Assembly (NCBI GenBank): GCA_017643685.1
Contig: JAEPMY010000007.1
Coordinates: 1-55,346, forward strand
Reading direction: 5' to 3'
Source of the DNA: Sneathiella sp.
GTDB lineage: Bacteria; Pseudomonadota; Alphaproteobacteria; Sneathiellales; Sneathiellaceae
Length of the DNA stretch: 55,346 bases
Made by a program: the position numbers and the translations under genes
Shown here: positions 18,701 to 26,663 of the stretch, piece after piece
Layout of the letters: every line of letters begins with the position of its first letter
Position numbering within the stretch: the stretch's first letter is position 1
Notes under the pieces: generated by a model
What the model saw: only the letters and a program-made list of their open reading frames with translations
What the model was told of the DNA's origin: nothing
Database searches by the model: none

Positions 18701-19296
18701 CCGTTATTGCCGCCATCTTCGCCATTAGCCGTACCCGGTGTATTGGCTGTCTCACCGTCATTTACCGCCCCGTTATTTCCGTCAATGCCGGAGAGGTTGA
18801 AATCGTTGCGAACCCAATCAGAGGCGCTGTCGGTGTCTGTGCCATCCGGAATACGGGATGCGCCGCCCACTGTAAACGCGCCGCCATCAAAACCAGAATT
18901 CAGGGTCACATTGGCGTAAGTCGCATCCGTTGCACCGCCATCATTCACGGCAACGCTGTCAACAACAGTGGTCCAAAGCGCATTATCAATTGTCCCATCG
19001 TCGTTCAGGTCAATATCATCGCCCTCTGCGCCAGTGAACCCTTCAACCAGCAGAAGGGATGTGGTGCCATTTTCAAACTCGTTTCCTAAGAAACCGGTTG
19101 TCCAGTAACCATCAGCATCTGTTGATCCTAACTGGATCGCGCTATCGATTACGCCTGTTGTGGAATTTCCATCACCTTCAATCTGAAGGATCCAGTAATT
19201 TGAAAGATCGGCGTTTGGATCGCCCATAATCTCTACAAATTCATTTGTATCGGAGCCTGTGTGATTAAACACAAACTCATTGATGATTGGTGTCAT
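12742..19296 (-). CDS. Giant secreted RTX protein: ExeM/NucH-type nuclease, choice-of-anchor I region and 5'-nucleotidase
   Basis: This 2184-residue protein has a strong GGAGAG site before its ATG. Order: lamin-tail-like domain (1-180), OB-fold-like region (about 210-450), endonuclease/exonuclease/phosphatase domain (about 468-772) with ASYNVLN, ALQEIQ, INNHFSS, GDHNDF and SDHEPI, a choice-of-anchor-I beta-propeller-like region (785-1275), a metallophosphatase domain (about 1284-1650), a 5'-nucleotidase C-terminal domain (about 1690-1890), RTX repeats (1968-2109) and a C-terminal tail. The nuclease residues look complete. The nucleotidase has DLEGG and GGSDT where DxHG and GGHSHT are usual, but keeps SAGDN and GNHEFD. 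Together these parts could take extracellular DNA to nucleosides and phosphate. No Sec signal; export by the downstream type I system is inferred. Confidence 0.9.
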   Translation of the reverse strand: MTPIINEFVFNHTGSDTNEFVEIMGDPNADLSNYWILQIEGDGNSTTGVIDSAIQLGSTDADGYWTTGFLGNEFENGTTSLLLVEGFTGAEGDDIDLNDDGTIDNALWTTVVDSVAVNDGGATDATYANVTLNSGFDGGAFTVGGASRIPDGTDTDSASDWVRNDFNLSGIDGNNGAVNDGETANTPGTANGEDGGNNGGNNGGGNTDVPFVPVYDIQGAGHTSSFEGQDVRTSGVVTAVDSNGFYIQDVVGDGDIATSDGIFVYTGSNPTVSVGDGVIVTGGVSEYRPGSRANDLTVTQVEADDVQVTASDLPLPSAVILGQGGRVAPTENIEDDAFGSFDPQTDGIDFYESLEGMRVTVQDAHVVGATNQYGETWAVADQGDNATGMHARGGIQLTDGDNNPEKAQIQFDSGILDGFAPGLNMGDDLGDVTGVVDYSFGNFEIKPTETFTVTPGGQTKDVTDLAPTDDQLTIASYNVLNLEADATDGSDDVGSGQFARLAEQIVNNLKTPDILALQEIQDNNGTNTGELSADVTLQALIDAIVEAGGPEYKFVDVDPEFENQQGGQPGGNIRNAYIYNPERVSLVEESLTALTPDVLNGAGVSNPNAFDGSRIPLYAEWEFNGNVVSTINNHFSSKFGSTPVYGDTQPFVDAGRDEREEQATAINEFVKNLQDDDGDANIVVLGDHNDFEFASAQALIENGGDDSQELFDQIKTVDELDGRYTYNFEGNSQVLDHLLVSGNLVDKTEFDIVHVNTDFGDGSAASDHEPILARITLAPAIPDAPDGTQELEFSKLGTFQGEGAEIVAHDPDTQRLFVTNSEENTVDILDITDPENPSMVKQIPLGLTGGPNSVAVFGGLVAVALEDQDKTEKGIVAFFDTDGNLLETVEVGALPDMLTFSPDGTKLVVANEGEADGDVDPEGSISIIDLSEGLDDLDVKHVDFTAFNGREEEYREKGIRLFEGKSLAEDLEPEYIAIAPDGKTAMVTLQEANALALLDLEAGVIQELIPLGLKDYSEDYRLDASDKDDAINLDNYQVFGMYMPDGIAAYETNDQTFYVTANEGDARDEDERIKDLVLDPEAFPNWEYLQQDEVLGRLKASSVDGDTDGDGDIDQLFIYGGRSFSIWDENGDLVFDSGDEIERIVAEQMPELFNANDDEEADSFDSRSDDKGPEPEGVAIGEIEGQKYAFIGLERVGGVMVYNITDPQNAEFVTYVNMRNVGGSEVSGNIQDIAPEGLAFIAAEDSPNGEPMLAIANEESGTTTLWQIDLDDDGNTGEEPAFTLQILHASDLEGGVEAIDSAPNFAAIVDVLEDTYENTLVLSAGDNYLPGPFLNAASDRIFRDEGIFNDVYNELYGLPGDLEDAYAGLHEGGGRLDISIMNVIGFDASALGNHEFDLGTDFLSSVIGEDFRGDGLADDRWIGAQFPYLSANLDFSNDADLSSLYTSDILLNTEFQTGPEQSLAGDGNIPKIAPATIVEQGGEQIGIIGATTPLLASISSPGDTEVVGETSNNMSALAAVLQPVIDQMLNNGINKIMLVSHLQQIALEQELAGLLKGVDVIIAGGSDTILADQEDVDRGLNPGDTPAADYPIHTTNADGDPVVIVSTDGEYSYVGRLVVDFDEDGKIILDENGKATDEDVSGIFATDDETVEELWGEEDAFAEGTKGDLVEDMVEVVSGIVLEQDGNVFGKTDVFLDGRRTEVRTEETNFGNLSADANLAAAQEYDNTVEVSIKNGGGIRAPIGEVDQDGNFLPPQANEEAGKEAGDISQLDIANSLRFNNGLTVLTLTSEQLLQVLEHSVAGVAPGSTPGQFGQFGGISFSFDPSQEVGSRIMSAALIDDDGNPTEALVMDGDVVDAGRNIRIVTLNFLASGGDGYPFQDFIDADPAFANRVDLTDDGLLDDGDATFADAGSEQDALAEYLLDNYSEEAFDEEETDPSEDTRIQNVMYRDDTVLEGLEDEDAILGTDDDDNIQGTRDDDLIKGLDGDDDIKGRRGDDQIEGGEGDDNLRGNFGDDLLNGAEGDDDLHGGFGDDLINGGNGDDHLRGSFGDDMLNGGAGDDLIRGGFGDDMLMGGEGADDLRGSFGDDVLEGGEGDDVLRGGAGEDNFIFNMGDGSDLIRDYQPGIDTITIKGYDATTVEHAIDNAVENGNRLIITLDEVNGDILTFNRTDADDLNEDDFQLIA
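12970..13395 (-). repeat. RTX repeats of the giant nuclease, alternating FGDD and GGxGDD units
   Basis: About fifteen nonapeptides alternate between G(N/S/G)FGDDxLx and GGxGDDxLx, again an 18-residue period. The phenylalanine in every second turn replaces the usual small residue of the GGxGxD consensus. Confidence 0.9.
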
Positions 19297-19753
19297 TGTT
19301 CTCTCCGTTAGTACCTGAGAACACTTCCCCGCTGGCTTTACTGACCGAACTTTTACTATCCCCGCGTAGAAAGCGTCGAAAACCCTTCGCTAATGGTTAA
19401 AAAAGCGTTAACGGACAGAATTGGTAAGGACGCTGTGTGACAGAAAATTTTCAATTAGGTTGAAGTGAAATTAAGCAAATATGACACGCGAATAAGTGGC
19501 GGAAAACATACAATTTTATGAAAACTCTTCTCACCACAACTGCGAAGATTAACCATATACGCTGCTATCTATTGGATTATCAGACCCGCTGCACTTCGCG
19601 TTGATATTAGTTAAACCCTAATTTTTCAGAATCATTGCCAACCTGCAGCGTAGTCATCCACTACACCTATGAATGAAAGCCTTTGCAGATGATCTCTCCC
19701 TTGCCTTATAAGGGGCATATCAAACAATTATCTCAGTAACGGTTGACACGGCT
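19297..19753. other. 457-bp divergent intergenic region
   Basis: It separates the giant secreted-enzyme gene (minus) from the aminotransferase gene (plus) and should hold both promoters. It is AT-rich around 19380-19560. Two CTGTC words occur on the minus strand near 19405-19445, but their spacing does not make a normal Pho box. A TTGACA word lies just before the aminotransferase start. I see no gene in it. Confidence 0.5.
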
Positions 19754-20929
19754 TTGACACTCCACAATCTGAACCCGCTTATCGAAAACCTATCCTTGCC
19801 CCCTATTCCGCTTGTGAAATCCTGGCTGAATAGCTATTCCGGTGCGCATGGTCCCGTGATTGATCTGTCCCAAGCGGTTCCCAATTACCCGCCCCATCAG
19901 CGGCTTCGGGATGAGCTGAGTGCCCTTGCCGGTGATATTGAGATTTATGGATATGGCCCAATTGAAGGGGAAGATGACCTTAGAACAGCCTATGCCGCGG
20001 ATTTAAGTGCCCGTTACAGTGCAGATATCTCTATGGGGCAAACGCTCGTCACTTCTGGCTGTAATCAGGCTTTTATTACGGCGATGATTACCGTTGCAAA
20101 AGCCGGTGATGAAGTGCTGCTCTCTAATCCCTTTTACTTCAACCATGAAACATCCCTCGATATGCTGGGGATTAAAGCAACGCGCTTTGACCTGTCCGCG
20201 GATAATGGGTTTGTTCCGGACCCCGCCGTTATTGAGGCCGCGATTACCCCGAAAACGCGGGCGGTAGCGCTTGTATCGCCGAATAATCCTACAGGTGCGG
20301 TTTATCCAGCTGATGTATTGGCCGATATCTTCAAACTTTGTCAGGCGCGCGGGATCTGGCTTATTCTGGATGAAACCTATCGGGACTTTCTGGAAGATGG
20401 CACATCCGCGCCACATTCCCTACTGACGCTGCCGGATTGGGATAAAACCCTGATCCAGCTCTATAGCTTCTCTAAATCTTTTTGCATTCCGGGTCTTCGC
20501 TTAGGCGCGGTGACAGCAGGCACGGCGGTCATTGATGGAATGGCCAAAGTCATGGATAACGTCCAGATTTGCGCCCCACGCCCGCCGCAAGTGGCGATCG
20601 CGCGGGCGATGACCGCGCTCAAAAACTGGCAGGAGGGGAACCGGCTTGAAATTCAGGACCGCGTTGCCACAATGAAAACCGTTATGGAAGACGCGCCGGG
20701 TTGGGATGTCATGGCCATTGGCGCCTATTTCTGTTACGTCCGTCATCCGTTTCAAGACCTCAACTCCGTTGCCGTTGCTGAACGCCTTGCAAAGGAATGT
20801 GGGCTTCTGACCATACCCGGTGATTTCTTTGGCGCGGGCCAGCAAAGCTATCTGAGATTTGCTTTCGCCAATGAAACATCGGAGACAATTTCGCAAATCG
20901 CCAATCGCTTGAAACTTTTGGCAATTTAG
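19754..20929 (+). CDS. PLP-dependent class I/II aminotransferase
   Basis: The 391-residue fold-type I aminotransferase has the cofactor aspartate region LILDETYRDF, the substrate-side motif SPNNPTGAVY and the Schiff-base lysine K241 in YSFSKSFCIPGLRLG. The start is a TTG; no ATG lies early enough, and the first residues (LNPLIENLSLPPIPLVKSWL) resemble the N terminus of the family. The amino-donor specificity cannot be read. It is followed by a RidA protein and a permease. RidA proteins hydrolyse reactive enamine/imine by-products of PLP enzymes, so this is a sensible pair. Confidence 0.88.
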   Translation: MTLHNLNPLIENLSLPPIPLVKSWLNSYSGAHGPVIDLSQAVPNYPPHQRLRDELSALAGDIEIYGYGPIEGEDDLRTAYAADLSARYSADISMGQTLVTSGCNQAFITAMITVAKAGDEVLLSNPFYFNHETSLDMLGIKATRFDLSADNGFVPDPAVIEAAITPKTRAVALVSPNNPTGAVYPADVLADIFKLCQARGIWLILDETYRDFLEDGTSAPHSLLTLPDWDKTLIQLYSFSKSFCIPGLRLGAVTAGTAVIDGMAKVMDNVQICAPRPPQVAIARAMTALKNWQEGNRLEIQDRVATMKTVMEDAPGWDVMAIGAYFCYVRHPFQDLNSVAVAERLAKECGLLTIPGDFFGAGQQSYLRFAFANETSETISQIANRLKLLAI

Positions 20930-20992
20930 CATTGAGCCAGATCCGCCAATAATGCTATGGGTTGGATCCAATTTAAACTTGAAGGTGATAAA

Positions 20993-21343
20993 ATGACCGA
21001 AATTACCCGCCTGGATAAAGGCCCACGTATGAGCCAGTCCGTGATTTACAATGGTACCGTATTTCTTGCCGGCCAGGTCGGTACACCGGGCACCAGCGTC
21101 GCAGAGCAGACAAAGCAGATCCTGTCGCAGATCGAAGACCTGCTGGAGCGTTCCGGCTCTGACAAATCCCGCATCTTGCAAGCGACAATCTGGCTCGCTT
21201 CCATGGATGATTTTGCTGAAATGAACGGCGTTTGGGATGCATGGGTAGACCCAGACAACACACCAGCCCGTGCTTGCGGCGAAAGCAAACTGGCGACACC
21301 AGAATATACGGTTGAGATCATCGTAACTGCTGCGCAGAAGTAA
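20993..21343 (+). CDS. RidA/YjgF-family enamine/imine deaminase
   Basis: The start is the ATG at 20993, preceded by GAAGGTGA; a longer in-frame opening at 20957 lacks support. The 116-residue protein has the family's usual length, with the strand AGQVGTPG and the conserved arginine in TPARACGESKLA that binds the substrate carboxylate. RidA proteins release ammonia from 2-aminoacrylate and similar imines. It follows the aminotransferase by 63 bp in the same direction and ends at a hairpin. Confidence 0.92.
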   Translation: MTEITRLDKGPRMSQSVIYNGTVFLAGQVGTPGTSVAEQTKQILSQIEDLLERSGSDKSRILQATIWLASMDDFAEMNGVWDAWVDPDNTPARACGESKLATPEYTVEIIVTAAQK

Positions 21344-21354
21344 TTTCCAAGATC

Positions 21355-21381
21355 AAGGCCGCTTGAAAAAGCGGCCTTCTC
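21355..21381 (+). terminator. Hairpin after ridA
   Basis: AAGGCCGC, an 8-nt loop and GCGGCCTT form a perfect 8-bp stem followed by TCTCT. The poor T run makes this a weaker terminator or a partial attenuator before the permease gene. Confidence 0.6.
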
Positions 21382-21430
21382 TGCAAATGTCGCAAGCTGA
21401 TACAAAAACAACAAAACAGGCGATAAGGCA

Positions 21431-22648
21431 TTGCAAATACTAGACTATTCCCTTCTCATATTTGCTGTATTCATTGTCGGGCTGCTGTTTATCCGTCCGG
21501 TGAGAGAGAATGTCTTTTGGCGCGCAACCGTCACGCCGCTTGCCTCCATCATCGGGAGTGGCTTTTTAATCGCAGCCCCTGTCCTTGGCGAAGCAATGGG
21601 CCCCTGGACGCCAGCGGCCATGATCGGGATTATCCTGCTGGCCTATCTGATTGGCGGCGTTATCAGATATAATATTCGCTACGCTGAGCCTCTGCTCGCG
21701 CAAAAGGGACCAAAGACACGGCTTATTCGAAGTGTGGAATTTGTCTCTAATCTGGCTGTCTTTTCCGCCTATCTGATTTCGGTGGCGTTTTATCTTCGGG
21801 TGATGTCGGCCTTTATCCTCCGTAGCTTCGACATGGATACCGAATTTAACGCCAATATAATGACGACGGTTGTCCTTGGCGCTATCGCGATTATTGGGAT
21901 GTTTCGCGGCCTTAAAACCCTGGAGGTTCTGGAAGAATATTCTGTCAGCATCAAACTTGCCATCATCGCCGCCGCCTGCTTAGGGCTGGGCTGGCACATG
22001 TTTGAAAATGGAGATCAGGTCCCTGCGGTTCAGGATGTGGCCCTTAATATGGGGAGTATTCAGCTTCTGGCGGGAATGCTGTTGATGGTGCAAGGGTTTG
22101 AAACGTCCCGATATCTAGGGGATGAATATGACGCTGACACCCGCATCAAAAGCATGCGCATCGCCCAAATATTGGCTGGTGTCATATATGCGGGATTTGT
22201 CTTTCTTTTCATGCCATTACTAGGACTTGTTCAAGGGCAATCTGTCAATGAAACAGCTATCATCGGTATCCTGGAGCATGTCTCCTTTATTCTGCCATTC
22301 ATGATGATCGTTGCCGCCGCCTTCAGCCAGTTCAGCGCCGCCGTCGCAGATACCTTAAGCGGCGGTGGCATTGTCCGCGAAGAAAGCCAGAACCAACTCC
22401 CGGCTCGGGCCGGTTATGGGGTGATCACTCTTGGGGCGTTGATCCTCATCTGGCAAATCAATATTTTTGAGATCATCGCCTACGCATCCCGCACGTTTGC
22501 GTTTTATTACCTGTCACAAACAATGGTGGCCCTATTGGTTGCCCACAAAACCGATCAAGGCAGCAGCAAACTCTTCCGCCTAAGCGGCTACTCAGCGCTC
22601 GCCCTCATCCTCCTCTGGATCACCATCTACGCCATCCCTGTGGAATAG
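21431..22648 (+). CDS. APC-like multi-pass membrane protein (putative transporter)
   Basis: The 405-residue protein has about 11-12 hydrophobic helices. It opens with a TTG start after AAGG, and its first membrane pair holds TPLASIIGSGFLIAAPVLGE, reminiscent of the glycine-rich broken helix 1 of amino acid/polyamine/organocation (APC) carriers. No substrate can be assigned. Its place after an aminotransferase and RidA suggests an amino-acid-like substrate, which is inference only. Confidence 0.7.
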   Translation: MQILDYSLLIFAVFIVGLLFIRPVRENVFWRATVTPLASIIGSGFLIAAPVLGEAMGPWTPAAMIGIILLAYLIGGVIRYNIRYAEPLLAQKGPKTRLIRSVEFVSNLAVFSAYLISVAFYLRVMSAFILRSFDMDTEFNANIMTTVVLGAIAIIGMFRGLKTLEVLEEYSVSIKLAIIAAACLGLGWHMFENGDQVPAVQDVALNMGSIQLLAGMLLMVQGFETSRYLGDEYDADTRIKSMRIAQILAGVIYAGFVFLFMPLLGLVQGQSVNETAIIGILEHVSFILPFMMIVAAAFSQFSAAVADTLSGGGIVREESQNQLPARAGYGVITLGALILIWQINIFEIIAYASRTFAFYYLSQTMVALLVAHKTDQGSSKLFRLSGYSALALILLWITIYAIPVE

Positions 22649-22712
22649 AGACAGGTAAATCAGCGCATTACGCCAATACGAAGAATTCATTTTATTGATT
22701 GGGGGAGATGGA

Positions 22713-22799
22713 TGGTGCCCGCACCCGGACTTGAACCGGGAAGCGCATACGCGCGGCAGATTTTAAGTCTACTGTGTTTACCAATTTCACCATGCGGGC
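22713..22799 (-). tRNA. tRNA-Leu (anticodon UAA)
   Basis: On the minus strand GCCCGCA pairs with TGCGGGC to give the 7-bp acceptor stem, followed by discriminator A and an encoded CCA. The D arm (TGGTGAAATTGGTAAACAC), anticodon loop CTTAAAA with TAA at 34-36, a long class II variable arm (CGCGCGTATGCGC region) and a T arm with GGTTCAAGTCC are all visible. The gene is 87 nt long. No integrase or attachment repeat is seen beside it. Confidence 0.96.
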
Positions 22800-22926
22800 A
22801 ACGGGGCCTAACCTACTCAGACTTCCCCCGACAGACAAGTGTGAAAATCACCTCTGAATAAAAATAATTTGCGGGGCTTCTCAGGTTCTTTAATATCTCC
22901 CCACAAATCACGTTTGAGAATTCATA

Positions 22927-23808
22927 ATGAACCTGAAGCAGTTAGAGACTTTTGTCTGGGTTGCGACCCTTGGCAGCTTTCGCAAAGCGGCGAAAAAACT
23001 AAACGCCAGCCAACCGGCGATTTCCTCGCGCATTGTCGCGCTGGAGGAGACCTTGGGTGTTGAGCTTTTTATCCGCCACGCGGGTTCATTTCACATCACG
23101 GCCAAGGGAACAGAACTTCTCCCCCAGGCACAAAAGCTGATCCTGCAAGCAGAAAGATTTCGGGAAAATGCCTGCGAAAGCAATGCATTATCTGGCATTC
23201 TTCGCCTTGGTGCATCCGAGACAATTGTTCATACATGGCTGTCCACTTTCCTGACGGAAGCCCATAAACAGTTTCCAAAAGTGGATATTGAGGTAACGGT
23301 GGATGTGACCACCAATATGCGAAATGAGCTGGTCTCCCGCTCCCTTGATCTGGCGTTTTTGATGGGTCCCGTTTCTGAATATTCCATTCATAATATGGAT
23401 TTGAACGCGTTTGAGCTCAATTGGGTCTGCAACGCAGATTTCCCGATTGCCGAAGAAGCCCCGATTGAGGAAGTGCTCTCTAATCCGATCATGACATATG
23501 CGCGCAACACCCGTCCCTTCCTTGAGGTTCAGACATACGCGCGGGATCTGGATATTGACGAGCTACGCCTGTTCCCGTCCACCTCCCTTGCGGCGAGCAT
23601 GAAGATGACCCTTGATGGGCTGGGTATCGCCATGCTGCCGGAGAGTATGATCCGTGAAGAGCTGAAATCGGGGCGCCTTCGGATCATTAAAAGTAATTGG
23701 CAGCCGCCCAACCTTGTGTTCACAGCGTCCTTCTCGCGGGAGCCGTTTAACCCGATTGTGGAGAAAATGGCCGAACTGGCGGTTAAGACGGCACAGGAAA
23801 CCTCATAA
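22927..23808 (+). CDS. LysR-family transcriptional regulator
   Basis: The 293-residue protein has the LysR winged helix-turn-helix at residues 1-60 (LKQLETFVWVATLGSFRKAA, ASQPAISSRIVALEE) and a periplasmic-binding-protein-like effector domain (about 90-290). It lies 137 bp upstream of the DUF1445-pxpBCA genes on the same strand, so it is their probable regulator. The effector is not known; 5-oxoproline or a related metabolite is a guess from context. Confidence 0.93.
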   Translation: MNLKQLETFVWVATLGSFRKAAKKLNASQPAISSRIVALEETLGVELFIRHAGSFHITAKGTELLPQAQKLILQAERFRENACESNALSGILRLGASETIVHTWLSTFLTEAHKQFPKVDIEVTVDVTTNMRNELVSRSLDLAFLMGPVSEYSIHNMDLNAFELNWVCNADFPIAEEAPIEEVLSNPIMTYARNTRPFLEVQTYARDLDIDELRLFPSTSLAASMKMTLDGLGIAMLPESMIREELKSGRLRIIKSNWQPPNLVFTASFSREPFNPIVEKMAELAVKTAQETS

Positions 23809-23945
23809 CGTCCTAAGCCGATAAATTTTCCTTTTCATTAGCGCAAGAAACAATCAGTTCGCCTTTATCACTAAAGCATGTAATCGTTCTCGAAATAACA
23901 AAGGCCTCCACGGCCCTTAAGAATTTGAGTTAGTGAGATAGCCGA

Positions 23946-24758
23946 ATGACCACACGGGAAGAATTACAAAAACTGTCACCTGCTGATGTCCGCTCCGCCA
24001 TTCGGCATGGCGTTTATCAATATGATACAGCGGGTCTTGCAGGCGGTTATATTCAAGGCAATCTCGCTATTATGCCCGCAGAATACGCAACGGATTTCCT
24101 CCGCTTCTGTCAGCGCAACCCAAAGCCGTGCCCGCTGGTCGGTGTCTCGGATACGGGTGATCCGTACCTTCCGACATTGGGCAACGACATCGACATTCGC
24201 ACAGACGTTCCCAAATATAAAATCTTCCGAAATGGTGAGTTTCAGGATCTTGTCACTGACATTAAAGATGTCTGGCAGGACGATTTTGTCACCTTTGTTC
24301 TGGGCTGCTCCTTCTCTTTTGAAGAGGCCCTTCTGGAAGATGGTATTGAAGTGCGGCACATCACCAAAGGCACAACGGTTCCGATGTTCCGCACAAATCT
24401 GCAAGCCACACCGGCAGGCCCTTTTAGCGGTGAATATGTAGTTTCCATGCGCCCGATGAAGGTTAAAGACGCCATTCGCGCCATTGAAATCACGAGCCGC
24501 TTCCCGGAAGCGCACGGAACCCCTGTTCATCTGGGTGATCCCCTGCAAATCGGTATTCGCGATGTGACCACCCCGGATTTTGGGGACCCGATTGAGATTA
24601 AAGCAGATGAAATCCCGGTTTTCTGGGCATGTGGCGTCACACCACAAGTCGCCATCAGCAATGCCAAACCGTCTATTTGCATTACCCATGCCCCGGGGCA
24701 TATGCTGATCACCGATATCCCAAGCGCGAATGTGGGCCGCGGGCCGGACAAGTTCTGA
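23946..24758 (+). CDS. DUF1445 (YcsI-type) putative hydro-lyase
   Basis: The 270-residue protein has the family length and signatures: [20 protein letters not shown] at the N terminus, [12 protein letters not shown] in the middle, and [12 protein letters not shown] and [11 protein letters not shown] near the C terminus. Some relatives act as D-glutamate cyclases that make 5-oxo-D-proline, so the protein could feed the 5-oxoprolinase encoded next to it. The same association is seen in the Bacillus ycsF-ycsI-kip region. The exact reaction is not certain. Confidence 0.87.
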   Translation: MTTREELQKLSPADVRSAIRHGVYQYDTAGLAGGYIQGNLAIMPAEYATDFLRFCQRNPKPCPLVGVSDTGDPYLPTLGNDIDIRTDVPKYKIFRNGEFQDLVTDIKDVWQDDFVTFVLGCSFSFEEALLEDGIEVRHITKGTTVPMFRTNLQATPAGPFSGEYVVSMRPMKVKDAIRAIEITSRFPEAHGTPVHLGDPLQIGIRDVTTPDFGDPIEIKADEIPVFWACGVTPQVAISNAKPSICITHAPGHMLITDIPSANVGRGPDKF

Positions 24759-24851
24759 TCAACTATCAGCGATTGTTGGCATTTCCTCTTTAAATGAGGC
24801 GGTTATTCAATTACGTGCTTGCTATAACGACTGATTAAAAACGGAAAATAG

Positions 24852-25589
24852 ATGAAATCGCGTTTCCTGATGCTGGGGGATTCAGCTTTTACAGTTGAAT
24901 TTCCAACTTTGAGCGGTGTGGACGGGGCTCGCCATGTGCGCGCGCTCCGCTCCCGGATCGAAGATAAGATGACCGCCGGTGAAATCACGGGTGTTCTGGA
25001 TCTTGTCTCGGCTTCCCGCTCTCTCACCATGGTTCTAGATGTGTTCAGTGCTGACTTTGATCAAGTGCTTGAAACCGTGAAGTCCCTGACCGATGGCACC
25101 AGCGACACCGAGGAGACAGCCGGACGTCTTTGGACATTGCCCGTTTGTTATGAAGGCGATTACGCCCCTGACCTATCAGAAGTTGCCGAAAATGCCGGAA
25201 TGACCACTGACGATGTGATCAAAATCCATTCAGACACCATTTATGATGTTCTATTGATCGGCTTCCAGCCGGGTTTTCCCTTCCTGGCGGAGGTCGATCC
25301 AAAGCTACGGTTCCCGCGGCGCACATCCCCTCGGATTAAAGTGCCTGCGGGATCCGTCGCCATTGCCAATAATCAAACAGCTATCTACCCGTGGGAGAGC
25401 CCCGGCGGATGGCACCTTCTGGGGCGCTGCCCTGTTCCGCTATTTGATGCGAACCGGAACACACCTGCGCTGATCGGCCCCGGCGACCGGGTAAAGTTCA
25501 CACCTGTCTCTACTGCTGACTATGAAAAACTCCTGCAAGATTTTGATGCCGGTAAATTGGACGCCACGACCTATGGGGAGGATGCGTAA
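24852..25589 (+). CDS. pxpB: 5-oxoprolinase subunit PxpB (KipI family)
   Basis: The 245-residue protein shows the KipI-family C-terminal motifs IGFQPGFPFLAEVDPKLRFP, KVPAGSVAIANNQTAIYP and SPGGWHLLGRCP. With PxpC and PxpA it makes the ATP-dependent 5-oxoprolinase that opens 5-oxoproline to glutamate. Its stop codon abuts the start of pxpC with no gap, so they are translationally coupled. Confidence 0.94.
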   Translation: MKSRFLMLGDSAFTVEFPTLSGVDGARHVRALRSRIEDKMTAGEITGVLDLVSASRSLTMVLDVFSADFDQVLETVKSLTDGTSDTEETAGRLWTLPVCYEGDYAPDLSEVAENAGMTTDDVIKIHSDTIYDVLLIGFQPGFPFLAEVDPKLRFPRRTSPRIKVPAGSVAIANNQTAIYPWESPGGWHLLGRCPVPLFDANRNTPALIGPGDRVKFTPVSTADYEKLLQDFDAGKLDATTYGEDA

Positions 25590-26663
25590 ATGACAACATC
25601 GCTTGAAATCCTCTCCCCCGGTTTGATAAGCACCTTGCAGGATAAAGGCCGGTTTGGCATGGCTAGTTCTGGCGTGCCGAGGGCGGGAGCGGTTGATCCC
25701 GTATCCTTACAAATCGGCAACGCCCTTGTGGGTAACGATGCCTACACGGCCGCGATTGAGTTTCGCTTTATGGGGCCGAAAATCAAAGCCCATGGCGGCC
25801 CTATCCGTCTTGGACTTGCTGCGGAGACAACGGCTATCTTGACCCGTGCCGACGCGGATGAAGACGATGTAGAGATTACCCCTTGGCGATCCTTTTTGAT
25901 GCATGAGGGGGATACCCTTGCTATCAAGCCCCTGAAAGGGTCCGCAACTGGATATCTGACCATTGGTGGCGGCGCAGATGTTGCCCCTGTGCTTGGCAGT
26001 ATTTCGACATATGCCCGTGCTGGCCTTGGCGGGCTGGATGGGGCGCCGCTGAAAGAAGGGGATCACATCCCTACCCACGCTGCGCGGGCAACGGAAATCG
26101 ACCGAGTGGTCACCAAGCCTTGCCCCTTGGAGGCAACCCCAATTCGGGTCATTGCAGGGCCGCAGGATGATTACTTCAGCACTGACACCCTCACCCGTTT
26201 CACAGCGCAACCCTTTACCGTCAGCAAAGATGTGGATCGCATGGGCATCCGCCTTGAGGGGGATGAAATTAACGCCCTTCCCGAAAAAGGGCATGACCTG
26301 ATTTCTGATGGATCTGTTCCGGGCGCTATTCAGGTTCCCGGTAGCGGCCAGCCGATTATCCTGTTTACGGATTGTCAGACCGTCGGCGGCTATCCGAAAA
26401 TTGGTGGCGTGATCGCGGCTGATATGCACCGCCTTGGACAATTGTTGCCCGGCGCTGAAATTCAGTTTGAGTTTGTAGATCTGAAAACGGCACAAGCTAT
26501 TTTGAAACAACAGCAGGAACAGATTGAAAAATCCATCGCCTCTATCGCAGAATATGTGGAAGTTGGCGTGATTAATCAAAATGCGCTTTATACCCAGAAT
26601 TTGATCGATGGCATCGTGGATGCAGACCGGCCTGACCATTTCGCCGGACAGTTGGAGGCATAA
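25590..26663 (+). CDS. pxpC: 5-oxoprolinase subunit PxpC (biotin-dependent carboxyltransferase-like, KipA family)
   Basis: The 357-residue protein has the family N terminus LEILSPGLISTLQDKGRFG and the conserved SGVPRAGAVDP. Towards the C terminus it has DRMGIRLEG, SDGSVPGAIQVPGSGQP and TVGGYPKIGGVI. It pairs with PxpB in the 5-oxoprolinase complex. GGGGAGGATG lies just before its start, and its stop codon directly abuts pxpA. The C-terminal extension (about 300-357) is helical and variable. Confidence 0.94.
   Translation: MTTSLEILSPGLISTLQDKGRFGMASSGVPRAGAVDPVSLQIGNALVGNDAYTAAIEFRFMGPKIKAHGGPIRLGLAAETTAILTRADADEDDVEITPWRSFLMHEGDTLAIKPLKGSATGYLTIGGGADVAPVLGSISTYARAGLGGLDGAPLKEGDHIPTHAARATEIDRVVTKPCPLEATPIRVIAGPQDDYFSTDTLTRFTAQPFTVSKDVDRMGIRLEGDEINALPEKGHDLISDGSVPGAIQVPGSGQPIILFTDCQTVGGYPKIGGVIAADMHRLGQLLPGAEIQFEFVDLKTAQAILKQQQEQIEKSIASIAEYVEVGVINQNALYTQNLIDGIVDADRPDHFAGQLEA

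Noticed and set aside
19390-19450. Two CTGTC words upstream of the giant RTX gene as a Pho box
   Set aside because: Two CTGTC words occur on the minus strand, but their starts are 25 bp apart, not the 11 or 22 expected for PhoB half-sites, and the flanking positions do not fit. Pho control of the island remains only an inference from gene content.
22713-22799. tRNA-Leu as an attachment site of an integrated element
   Set aside because: No integrase and no direct repeat of the tRNA 3' end was seen nearby, and the flanking genes look like ordinary chromosome.
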